Source: Gryganskiella cystojenkinii
Lineage: Eukaryota > Mortierellomycota > Mortierellomycetes > Mortierellales > Mortierellaceae
NCBI GenBank assembly: GCA_015852425.1
Contig: JAAAIG010000044.1
Location: 1-47,499 of the forward strand
DNA: 47,499 nt
Reading direction: 5' to 3'
Shown here: in pieces, positions 33,294 through 43,900 of the stretch
How positions within the stretch are numbered: position 1 is the first letter of the stretch
Layout of the letters: each line of letters starts with the position of its first letter
Position numbers and translations under genes: made by a program
The notes under the pieces: model-generated
What the model was told of the DNA's origin: nothing
The model's database searches: none
What the model saw: only the letters and a program-made list of their open reading frames with translations

Positions 33294-33490
33294 CTCCAGT
33301 GGCCCAGTGAGTAACTAACAGGGCGAGTGAGCGGCAGGGACCGGTCCACTCATTTGGAGCTCCTCTTTGTCCCCTGGTCGTTGGCTCATGCTCAGCCAGC
33401 TCAGAATTCATTCAATTTTTTTCTATTTACTCTCTTGTGAAAGTACATGTGCCCAAATGCGTCTTCATTTCTTTCATGATTCAAGGCGAG

Positions 33491-33512
33491 TTTTTTTTTT
33501 TTTTTTTTTTTT
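33491..33512. repeat. Poly-T run, 22 nt
   Basis: An uninterrupted T-run on the plus strand, followed by a second of about 16 nt at 33599-33614. Such pairs can be nucleosome-poor spacers or old poly(A) tails of retro-copies read from the other strand; nothing recognisable flanks them. Confidence 0.85.
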
Positions 33513-36500
33513 AAATTCCCATCCATAAATATATCCAGTGTCCTTTTTTCCTGTTCTCTATGATGTCGTCCAAGCAGAGTAACAGCCATCATCCATATTT
33601 TTTTTTTTTTTTTTCTCCCTGTTTCGACCCTATTTTTTGATCCCTTTTTGACCCTGTTTTTTCGGTTGCCACCTCTTTGTTCCATTGCGCTGTTTTGGTG
33701 CCTGAATTATGTGGCAAAAAAAATTAAACGGAGGTTGACGGTTTAAGGGGAAAACTTTGAAATTTGTTCTTGTTTTGGGTCAAGACAACATCCCTCCTCC
33801 ACGAATCTTTCAACAACACGATACCGAGACCATTATCCTTGAATGTCAAGTCAGGCCTCTATTTGACCCTCATTTTTTGCCACCGCTGGCACTTGCACTC
33901 TTTTGAACTGGCGACTGTGACCCCTGACCGAAATTCCGCAGATCAGAAAGAGAAACGGATCAGGGTACGCACACAGAAACAAAAACACCGATTGTTCCCT
34001 GTCCTCCTGTTCAAAGGGGAAAAAATGGGCTCTGCATCCCTGACGTCCGACCGTCTTTTCATTTGTTCCTCTTTTGGCCACCTTCGGCAGCCTCATCATT
34101 AACTCTATTTTGCTTCTAGTGTCCTGTCCCTGTGGTGTTCAAAATTCATCAGAGTGAAAGAGAACCCGATCCATTTTCTTGAAGAGAAAACAAAAAAAAA
34201 ATGCTCTCAATTTTTTTTTTTTTTTCCTTCTCCCTTTTGGCCTTCATCTTTTTCTTCAATTCATTCGGACCGCGCCATCTTCATCTTTGAATAAGAGACG
34301 GGCGGTGCCCTTGACTTTTTCTCATTTCTTGCCAAGCGTCATTCTTTTGTTTTTCAAACCCCAACGGTCGAACCAGAACCAAAGAGGCGCTGCGGCCGAT
34401 AGTTTGTTTTTCTCTCCTTATCTCGTGTGAACAAAATCCGCCCTGATATCTTTCTCTTTGACGCACATGCATTCCTTTTGAGTCCAAATATTCCTGACTC
34501 CGGCGATTTGGATCAGGGCCAGTGGTGATAAAACATAAAAACACAACAACGCTTCCCGAAACCGAGCGGGAATGGATCCGCTTTGTCTTTGCCTACTCAA
34601 TCGTCAACAAATACTTCAAGCACCCATCGTTGTTGCCACTCTGTCCGCTGTTCGAGCATCAACAGATCGGGATCGGAGGTCGAATTTTGCTCCTCTTCCT
34701 CCTTGCTCCCTCCCTTCATTCTCGAATCAATGGGTCCCGTGCCCTTCGGCCTTCGGAGAGAGAGAAGAGGGCAAGCGGCATGCATACGAAATCCTTGGCC
34801 CTATCGCGCTTTTCCATTTAATTAGGGTTAATGCATACGGACCAAGCTCTTGCACGCTCCCAGAATCATTTTCTCTTTCTCGCTCTTGCACTTTTCATTT
34901 CCAGGTCGAGGTGGGCTTTCGATTCTCTCACCTCCTTCAGACTCTTCTCGCTTGCCCTCGTATTTCGCCAAGGCACAATAGAGCGCAAATAAAACTAACA
35001 ACTTTCTTGAGTCTTCTTTCGGACACAAAAGTGAATGTTGGGGTTCTTTTCTTCAAGATCGCAAGAGGTACCTGTTGCTCATGAAGGAGATAGAGTGGGA
35101 CTCGATTCACTCACGTCAGCGCCGAACGCGCGTCGGTGGTTTTCTGACAAATTTTTTCTTTCTTATCCTATGAGATGGCGCCGACTATTAGTCAGGGGAA
35201 CTCTCCCAAACCTTCGATGTTTTCCATGAACACAAAGAGAGAATGGTCTGGGCTTGGCGATTATGACGAACACAGACACGAAGTACAGCACTGTAGAATT
35301 TGGAGATAAAGAATGTTGTTGTGTGAGTGGCGTCCGGCGTTTGGGCCACGTCACACTACAGTGTCTACTCCCAGACCAGGCGCTTTGTTCAAGTTTTATG
35401 GTTGCACATGCTGGCACTTTATCTAAACTCAGCCGCTTTTGATGTGTGCATTTTTCTCATGACAATGGATCGGGACCAAGGATCGATAGGACAAAAAAAA
35501 TTGTTGGGCAGCCGCACCAACCAACTCATTCCCGCTGTTCGTGGTTCCCATCCACAGCTTTGTGTTTGTCATTTTTTCCTGCTCATTACAGCAAACAAAC
35601 AAAAAAAACAAAAAAAAAGGTGTTCGACAGCGTTGGCTGATCTGACGGGCACGAAACCAGTCCCGCTCTTGTCTTGGGAGTGGCCTCGATCAAATCAATC
35701 AGAAACCATATCCCAGAGCATGGCCCTAGGTGCAAAGGGTTTGTTCGTCTGGGGATGAAGACAGAAGCTTACAGTCGCGAGACTGACAGCCGAAAATGCT
35801 CTCTGTCGACCGTGAAAACGAGGTAGAAAGGCGAAAAAATATATCAAGGAAAGAAAAAAGTGAGATATAAAATTTGGACGAAAAGAGCAAAAGACAGAAA
35901 TCTCGGTTACTACACCACAACATATCGGATATTCGCCTCTACCATCCTGTCCTTTTCCTTGATAATCTCCGAGAAGTGGACTTACATTGAGACGGTCTTC
36001 TTCCGATGCAGTTAGGAATATCTAAAATCGCACAACTTCTTCCTCGATGGCATTATTATCCAGGTAGAGAGCTTCCATGCACCATTTATAGTTGTTATGG
36101 ACGAATGTGTGCAGTAGAATCAGACAAGGACAACAAGACAACCAACTTGAAGGTCAGCCATAACCAAAGATCTTAAATTGACCGCACGCGTTGTTACCTC
36201 TTCGTTGTGCACAGCTCTTTTACCTTAGGTCAAGTAGATGAGCTTGGTGTGCCTTCCTGTCTGCGAGGAACTGAACGATCGGTGACTTGATGAAAGTGAT
36301 GCCTCTTGTGGATTCATGTTGCCCATTTGGCTGCAACATGAACGCGGACGCGGCGAGCTGATTTCTTACTTCATTCTGCTGTTATGCTGCCGCTGTAGGC
36401 CTTTTCCTGTTAGTTGGCTCGGAATTAATGCTGTAGCCGATATATCTCTAAACATAGCTCTGGCTCTTTAATCTTGCTCTCGTTTCCGGTTTGGCTCACG

Positions 36501-36847
36501 CCCGTACAAACCAGCGTAGACGAATTATTCGCAAAGGGAAGCGAATTTTGTCCAGGGTGCAGAACGACAATCTTTATGGTGGACCGTTTGGGACGCATGC
36601 AACTCGCCCTTGGCGGGTGGCAGCCCAAACTACGACAGGTTCCTTTTTTCGCAAGCAACGCTCTGGTGATCGCTTTATCTTTTTGTTTTTTTATGATCTT
36701 CTAGTCAAGTAAAACAATTCGTGATATGACTCTCAGTGAACACTTACTGCGTCAAGCAAGCAGCGAAAAAGGGTTACAAAGTGCGGACGTTGGTGTTTAG
36801 TGCAGTGTACATGAAGTTTGGGCGAAGTAAAAATTTCACTGGAATTG

Positions 36848-36863
36848 CGTCACCGAAGTGACG
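36848..36863. promoter_or_regulatory. Perfect inverted repeat upstream of the CRN gene
   Basis: CGTCAC-CGAA-GTGACG is a perfect 6-bp inverted repeat with a 4-base loop, 17 bases before a TATAAT-like box (36880-36885) and about 170 bases before the CRN start. A half-site CGTCAC resembles bZIP/CREB-type half sites (TGACG on the other strand), so it could bind a dimeric factor. Functional role inferred from position only. Confidence 0.35.
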
Positions 36864-36879
36864 AACTGCTCGCATCCCA

Positions 36880-36885
36880 TATAAT
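36880..36885 (+). promoter_or_regulatory. TATA-like box of the CRN gene
   Basis: TATAAT lies 146 nt upstream of the ATG at 37031 and is followed by a pyrimidine-rich leader. Weak evidence by motif and spacing. Confidence 0.35.
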
Positions 36886-37030
36886 CCAATTCATCTCTTC
36901 ACGTCATTCTTTCATCCTCTCCTTCATCTTTTCAGTCATCTTCATTGCCCTGTTTCCCCCTCATCCCTCACTTGCTCCCTTTCTCTTGTTTCCTCTAGAT
37001 CCTAAACTGCTTTTGTCACCTCGCAACACC

Positions 37031-39497
37031 ATGACCGCCAACACCGTGACCTACGGTTTCTGGTGTATAATCGATGGACAAACTGCTTTGGATGTATTCT
37101 CGGTCTACGTTTCCGAGCCAGACGACGGCAGGAAAGCCAACGTTGACAACCTCAAGAATGCCATCAACAATGAGCTGAAACTCACGACAGCTGCGAAAGA
37201 CCTCATTCTCTGGCATGTCGCCATTCCAATCCCTGATGATGACGAACTTCGCATAGTGCTCAATCAAAATAATGTCATCAAAAAGCTTCGCCCGTCAGCC
37301 GACCTCGAGGTGGCCTTTGCCGACGATCCTCCTGATAAAACAATTCGCGTCATCGTCCGGCATTCCCCACAAGGTAATGTAATAATGTAACAGGCTTTGT
37401 TTCCTTACTCGCATGAGCTCCTGTTGAAGGCTATGGTAATATTCATTCGTGTTATTTACCCTCGTTTTCTGTTTACTTGCGATGCGACATAGTTCAATCT
37501 CCACCACGCACAGGTATCTCTTTAGCTCTTGATGAACTGATACTGTTTGCTGATAGAGTTTTTTTTCAAGCTTATTTACTTGTACTGTACAATTTTGCTA
37601 CTGCACATTGATAGAATTGAAAAGAAGCCGTAGTCAAACCGACGACATACCCTACCTCAAACAATTCAAGCCAAACAGCACTGTGCAGAAGGAAATGCGC
37701 CGATTCGTCTATTACGCTGACCAAACACAGAGTAATGAACCTCTTGTTGAAAAAATACGCCGCGGTGAATTTGTACGGGTGCATGGAGCCCGGGCATCTG
37801 GAAAATCTTCCCGCATCGTCGATGCTATGGAGACACTGAAGAACGACTACGAATGTATATAGTAAGTGCTATAATATTCCATTCGTCCACATATCATACA
37901 ATCAACTCAAAACTAACTGCTTTTGAAACAGTGTTGATCTCCAGGCCATGAATATCTCTAGCGAAAACGAGTTCTGGTTGTCTCTTTGCGGACGCTTCAA
38001 CAGTCTTGGCTATCCGCTGGATTTCAAGGACTCAAACGGCTTTCGTACGGCCTTCTCTTCTGTTAACAAGACGTGGAGGCACCTTGTGATTCTTTTCTTC
38101 GATGAGTTCGATAAACTACATCAAGTTGCTGCTACCGAGGCCTGTTCATCAATACTAAGCGCAATCCGTGATATCAGGAATGAACCTAGTAGAGGGATGA
38201 AGGAACCGAAACACGTCATCCATTCGGTCGTTTCGATTGGGACATATGCTATTCTCCAGTTGAACCAGAAGAACCCAGCACTCTCGCCATTCAATTCCAG
38301 CGACAACTTTCAAAACACAAGTCTTTCGTTGGACCAGGTGCGCGAACTCTATCATGAGTTTGCGAAGGATCGTCAGAGAACCATTGAAGGCAGAGTTATT
38401 GAAGATATCTTTTTGCAGTCCAATGGGTAAGTGATTGCTGATTGTCCCGTTAGGTCCTGAGGGCTCTTGAAGACTGTAGTACTAATTATGTTTTCTATTG
38501 CAGACATGCGGGATTGGTCAATGTCTGTGGTGTTGCATTGGAAGCACGCTTGGCATGGCTACCTAACGGCCAAGAAGCCAACATGAATCACTGGGGGTCT
38601 GTCGTGGGTAATCTTTTGTCTGAGATGCAAGGATATGGAACATTCCAGAGATTAGTAACAGATCTCACTGAGAAATCGGACAGCCAAGTGTTGGCATTGG
38701 CCTTCTATCGATCTCGCTTTCTGGGAAACACAAGCGCAATGACTGTATATGTTGACGGGATTAACGAACGAAATCTCGCAGCGTACCTGGCGGCTCTAGG
38801 TGTGCTACTTCCGGCACCAGGAAACAATTTCAAAATTGCATCACCTCTTATGGACTCTTTGATTCGACAGACCGTAATTCCAAAAGCATACCCCGATGCC
38901 CCGAAAACTACGTCTCCAAAAAGATCTGATGGTTCATTGGATATATTGGAAGTCGTCAAGACCGCTCTCCATTTCTTCGACAAGGAGCTGATTGCTCAGG
39001 CCTGTCGATGGTCCTACAAATCATCACCTGTTCGTGTGAACAACAACCGAAACCAGCCCGTGCCTCGAGAAAGCGTATATGACTCGGAGATGACAAGAAT
39101 TTTTATGAACTGGCTCTCTTCAGGAAATGCCGTCCGTGTCGCAGGCCAAAACCATGTCGACAATTTATACTGCGACATCGTGCTTCGAACTACAGACTTG
39201 CGCTCAGTTGCACTGGGGTTATTGGCGACCGAGACTCCTCAACAGGTCCAACGGCATATTGAGAGAACCGTCAACTACAAGAATCGGATCGGAGCAAATG
39301 AGGGGTGGGTAATCCACTTCACAAGACAAGACAACTACCTCCAGAATCCACAATGGCCGACGGACGAGATATTGAATAGTGACATCAACATGATTCACAT
39401 TTGGCACAGTGAAACGTTCGCTGAAGTCCGACTTAGCACCAAATGCAAGAATCGCGATGGTCAGATGATCACACTTGAGAATGAGCGTATAATTTGA
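37031..39497 (+). CDS. Crinkler (CRN) effector: header, P-loop ATPase and nuclease-like C-terminus
   Basis: Four exons, 37031-37373, 37615-37861, 37932-38426 and 38504-39497, joining in phase to 692 residues. Residues 5-112 match the ubiquitin-like Crinkler header (YGFWCIIDGQTALDVFSVYV, then LKNAINNELK, DLILWHVAIPI). A basic linker ELKRSRSQTDD follows. The ATPase module has Walker A GARASGKSS (172-180) and Walker B LVILFFDEFD (248-257). The C-terminal part carries VPRESVYDSEM (about 548-558), YCDIVL (Asp586), VALGLLATET (597-606), GWVIHFTRQDN and INMIHIWH, the order seen in restriction-endonuclease-like CRN domains. Where I recall a conserved Glu (ELLA) there is Gly600. CRNs act in host or rival nuclei in oomycetes and chytrids; in saprotrophic or symbiotic fungi the role is unknown. 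No signal peptide is visible, as is common for fungal CRNs. It lies alone in gene-poor DNA. Confidence 0.9.
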
Positions 39498-39754
39498 GGT
39501 TTAATCATGCTTTGGCACTTTCTTTGCATAGTCTCCCTCCAGCTTTTATTACCAATGGTTTCGTGAATAAATCTATGAATGAAACGTCATCTTTATTCGT
39601 TACCAACCTAAAACTAGTCGTACTTCGTCTACCCAGAGCTAGAAGTAAGCAAAGGATAAATTGAAGTACTTCTACACATTATTATAAACAAAGCATGCCC
39701 TTGAGCATGCCTTCTAGGTTCGAGGGTACGTGGGGCGGCACTTTTCTGTTTTCT

Positions 39755-40430
39755 AGGCTATGTATGAAAGGTCACGGGAAGTTGTTAGAACTATGTTGAC
39801 GGAAAGTGGCTTAAAAAAATGCTCAATCAGGCTTGACTTACCAGAAAAGAGACACCTGATGCAACCACCATATAGGGAGACTTCAACACTTGAGGATTGT
39901 TAACTGCTTTCGTTGCCATGGGTGTTGATGAGACGGATAAGTCGATCAACATCAATATGTTCTGCTCGCATGTGTGGCCTCGAACTATGCATGAAAGGTA
40001 ACAAGGAAGCTGTTGGCAAAGTGTTTTTCTGACAATAAAAAAATGCTTACATTTCATTCAGGCTTGAAACTCACCACCCTATCCAGGCATGTAGACCGTA
40101 AGTCGCAGAAGGCTCCATACGTTTGATGGAATGAACAAGGGTTCAACTGCAGCGTCTTATGTGACATGCGTGACCTCTACTATGAACCAAAGACAACAAA
40201 AATGACGTTAGCAATGTGTGTGTATGTTGGGGAAGGGGGTTTGTTGTCAACATAGCAAAGATGGCGACAATGAATGCTCTTCAAGTCAAGCATGACACTT
40301 ACCAGCCCATCCAGACTTGGGGACAGCGACACTTGAAATATGTTGACACTGCCTCAGGTTCCGTATCAGTCGATGAAAGGACAGTTCCATCGACAGCAAT
40401 CAGAGTGTTCTAGTTACAAAGCGCAACCTC
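39755..40430 (-). repeat. Degenerate tandem repeat, three units of about 225 bp
   Basis: Shared landmarks recur: CTATGTATGAAAGGT at 39758 and CTATGCATGAAAGGT at 39985; AAAATGCT followed by a GCTTGA-like and TTACC/TCACC element at 39819, 40043 and 40274 (spacings 224 and 231); GCATGTGTGGCCTC at 39968 and ACATGCGTGACCTC at 40163. Read on minus, each unit has a splice-donor-like GGTAAGT or GGTGAGT, and the outer two share a RLIR-coding stretch, suggesting duplicated exons of a dead gene. Unit 2 has stops in the matching frame. Identity between units is low, so the unit borders are approximate. Confidence 0.5.
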
Positions 40431-41235
40431 GCAGGAAACGGCGAGATTATTTTCGGATGAGAGGGAAGAACGAGTCGAGGACGAGGAGAAGGGGATACTT
40501 CCTTGTCCAGGAAGGAGCTTGCAGGCGATTTGTGAGGTCGGTCTGGGCTGAAGAAGAGAGCGAGGAGGCGGGGAGGCAGCGCTATTTATCGCCGTGGTCG
40601 TTTGTTCTTGCCAAAGCCAAATTGATGAATTGATTTGGATAAAAATATCAAACGGAGAGTCACTCAAAAGGGATTCCCACTCTACCAAGAAAAGAACGAC
40701 CAGCTGGTATTTTTCTTTTTGCATCCCTTTCCAACAAACGCACTAGCGGGCGACTTGTCCCCACTTTCTTTGTCAGCGCCAAATTGAAAGAAAGGAAAAG
40801 CGGGATGTTCTTCTTTGCAAGCTGACTTGTCCAGTGTTTGTTTTTATGGAAACGGCCCGAATTCAGGCCACAAAGACTCGTGCACACCACAAATAACAAA
40901 GCGAGATTATTGAACTGTATGTACAACAAGAAACAGATGGCGTTTTAAGAAAACTGGCGTTCCAGCTCAGTACCATAAACCAAACGTTTATGAACGGATA
41001 AGCGAGTGGCTCGAGGGTAGGATCAAGCGCAAGATCGAGGATACAGTGAACGAACTTCACAGGGTGAAATTTGACATACCCTGGATCCATTAGCTGCCAT
41101 ATGAACGGTAAGCTCATCATCTTGCATGTCTTGGTGCTGGTCTGAACTTGAGCGTGATAAACTAATCGTAAGAATCTATCTCCTGAATTACCATCTCAAA
41201 TAGTCTAAAGCTTCCTGGCCTGGATCCATCTACAG

Positions 41236-41916
41236 ATGAGAATTCATATATTTCTTTCTGGATCTCGCCCGATTTCACAGCCTTGCGGACCGGATGAACC
41301 CATCTCCCAAGGGTTCATCAATGAGAACCACTTCTGGCTCTGCGCACTGCGGCGACGTGCTGTTCGAGGTGTGGAAATCGCCAAAGGAACCTCCGTCGAT
41401 GGCTATTGGTACGCGTCTGATGAAAAGGTGGATATGATCTTCGGGAACATAAGATCCCCAAGTTGCAAAGATCACAAAAGAGAGAAAGCGCACAAGAAGA
41501 ATAGTGAGCGCAACGCTGTGGATACTTTACTGCATCGATTTCAGCGGGATGGCCCCATGGATATCGCACGAGACAACAAGATGGTTTTTGTCCTTGCTGT
41601 GGCGAGTCATGATGCACATGTGGTGTGGCACGGTCCCGCTATTGAACAGGGGAAGATCTACTCGTCCACACGGTCTCAACCATGGGTGGATGACAATACC
41701 GTACCTGGAAGAATACGAGCTTTCGGCGATTCGGCAGGCGAGCGTTCTAATGCACTTGCGATTCTATTTAACAATTATTTTTGTTCATCAAGATATGCGT
41801 TTCATTTCGATTCGACAAAGCAACAGCAAAGAAACGCACTCGATTGCAGACAAGCGCCTTACTTCGAATGCATATCTCGCAAAAGAGAATCTGAAAACTA
41901 CCAACACGACTTTTAG
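41236..41916 (+). other. Unresolved ORF, possible gene relic
   Basis: A 226-codon open frame (MRIHIFLSGSRPISQPCG.. to ..NYQHDF). A second plus frame (41504-42025, including PYLEEYELSAIRQASVL) also looks protein-like, so neither frame is clearly the coding one, which fits a frameshifted relic. No domain is recognised, no start context or splice sites tie the frames together, and the end runs close to the stop of the convergent MFS gene. It could be random; I would not call it a working gene without transcript support. Confidence 0.2.
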
Positions 41917-42049
41917 TTCGCTGTACTTCCTCCTGTCGAATACATTCGCATCTTTGCTATTATCGCCGCCTTCCCCTCCTATTTTATTTTCTTTTCATTG
42001 GACTTTGTATTATTGTATCTTTTAAAACTGGTATGATATCTACGCTTCT

Positions 42050-43900
42050 CTACACGCGTCCAAGGAGCTTTGGGTTCATCATAAATTTCAACAAAACGCA
42101 AAGCAGCGCTCCCGCTCCCATCATCAACCCGGCCCAGAGTTGCATCGGACGATAGTCTTTCCCGCTGCTGCCTAGATCCAACAATGCACCGCCGACGGGT
42201 GAACCTATTAAACTTCCAATTGCGATCCCCCCATAGACAATTCCGGTGACCGAGGCCATGCGACTAACGCCACAGAGATGAGCCGCGACCGTGGGGATAA
42301 TGGAAACGAACGATCCAGAAAAGAACCCATACGTAAGACAGAACAGGACCATCATAACCATAGATGTTCCAGCCAAGATCCAGAGAATGAGGATCGAGAG
42401 GGAGGCAAAAAGACAGGAGATCAAGAGGGTGTTGATGTCTCCGATGTGATCACTTGCCATACCCATGCTCACACGTCCAATTGCACTGGCGCCATTGAGG
42501 ATTCCGAGGAGAAGCGATGCTGTCGAGACAGAGGTCCCATAATCCTGAGCATATGAGCTGAACCAATAAAGAGGGTTGAAGTAACCATTGGCGCTCCTAT
42601 GAAAAAACGGGATAACATGTTAGATCACATCCAGACTGATTCAAAATCAAAGTCGATCCCACTAGCATGCGCATCTTACGAGAACCCAATAAAGAAGAGG
42701 ACCAAGAAGGGTTTTTCCTTGAGAGCCGAAAAATCAATTGACTTTTGTTTCTTGATCGGCGTGCTGGTCATCGTCTCGGATACTAGTACACCCATCGCTA
42801 CTGCTGTTGTGTCCGACTTTTCATCCATCATGGTGGCCAGAGCCAGTTCCCGATCGGATTGCTCCCTCTTCAGTCTTTTAGCCTGATCTTTTCCAGATTC
42901 GAACCTCGCCTTGAACAGATAAGCGGCTGGGATGATGATGACGAGATGGAGGATCGCCAAGGTTCGAACCGTCCATTTGTATCCGATCCTCGAGAATAAG
43001 GCTGTGGTCATGGGCGAGAGTGCCAATCCACCCACGCCGCCTCCTGCAACGACAGCTCCTGTTGCCAACCCACGCCGTCTATAATAAAAAGAAATAAGCA
43101 CCAGCGAGTGAGTGACAATAACAAAACAAGAAAAGAACATTAATACTGTACGATTTTGTGTTCCAAACAAATTAACAAAACAAAAAAAAAAAAAGAGCAA
43201 TAATAAAAGCCTTACTTTTTGAAATATTGTGAGGGCAAAGCTAAGGATGGGAAGAAGGCCATGCTGGCGCCGAACCCGTAAGCGAATCCTTGAAAGATGT
43301 AGAGCTCCCAAACCCGGGTCGAGAATGAAGTCGCGATCAGAGAAACACCCATGATTAACGCTCCGATGAAACAGCTAATCCGGTAACCGAAATGGTCTGC
43401 GAGTTGACCAGTGATCGGTCCCATTAGATCCATACCGACAATGTTGAGTGTTCCAACCCAGGAAAGTTGAAAAGTAGTCGATGAGCTGTACTCATTATTG
43501 ATATATCTGTTCTCTATTGTCGTTAAGCGAGTAAATGGAAGAGTTAATCGAAGAGAAAAAAGAATCTGAGCAAAATCTCGTAACGAGAGAGAGAGTTCAA
43601 GAGTAGCCTACCGAATACTCCGTATCCATTCACAGTGCCGATGACCATGAACTGAACAAAGAACGCGGCCGCGACTACGACCCATCCGTAAGGATCGTCC
43701 TCCATGTCTCCATGGTCAACGGTTTGCTTTTCCTGTACCTGAACAGCCACTTGATCCTGCGTGTCCGTTTCTATTGGTACGACAGCAGGAGTGACGAGTG
43801 TTACTGGCGTAAAGGTGATGATCTGTCCTTGATCTTGAAAGGATTGTTCCTGAACTACGGTTGCATCTTCGCTGTTCAAGTCGGCATCCTGTTTGTTCAT
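42050..43900 (-). CDS. Monocarboxylate-type MFS transporter
   Basis: Four exons on minus: 43900-43612, 43513-43216, 43078-42680 and 42596-42050, giving 510 residues. The N-terminus (about 65 residues) is Gln/Asp/Thr-rich and cytosolic. DDPYGWVVVAAAFFVQFMV begins the first membrane segment; the D-G-W motif is typical of the monocarboxylate porter (MCT, 2.A.1.13) family. The loop after the next segment reads GPITGQLADHFGYR, the MFS loop 2-3 signature. A charged central loop (KARFESGKDQAKRLKRE.. to ..SIDFSALKEKP) separates two six-helix halves; the second half has SANGYFNPLYWFSSYAQDYG and GRVSMGMASDHIGDIN. Fungal members carry monocarboxylates, riboflavin or unknown metabolites; the substrate is not readable. 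The start at 43900 is the first ATG after in-frame composition turns non-coding. Confidence 0.93.

Larger units (their letters stand above)
33122..37030. other. Gene-poor, poly-T-rich region
   Basis: 3.9 kb between divergent genes. It has T-runs at 33491-33512 and 33599-33614 and others near 34209-34224. Several ORFs of 60-170 codons (for example 34572-35084, 36474-36704) show no domain, no splice-supported extension and ordinary composition. A stretch at 36491-36700 with a basic N-end (NQRRRIIRKGKRI) could be a relic. I recognise no tRNA, transposon end or intact gene. The right end holds the CRN promoter. Confidence 0.5.
39498..42049. other. Gene-poor region downstream of the CRN gene
   Basis: 2.55 kb between the CRN stop and the MFS stop. 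It contains a palindrome-like pair GCATGC..GCATGC at about 39694-39711, a degenerate tandem repeat (39755-40430), and an unresolved ORF (41236-41916). No intact gene is recognised. Confidence 0.55.

Noticed and set aside
34522..35084. 170-codon plus ORF in the gene-poor region
   Set aside because: Three overlapping plus frames are equally open, typical of TC-rich non-coding DNA; no motif.
39690..39730. tRNA-like GGTTCGA element near the GCATGC pair
   Set aside because: No acceptor stem, D arm or anticodon arm can be placed around it.
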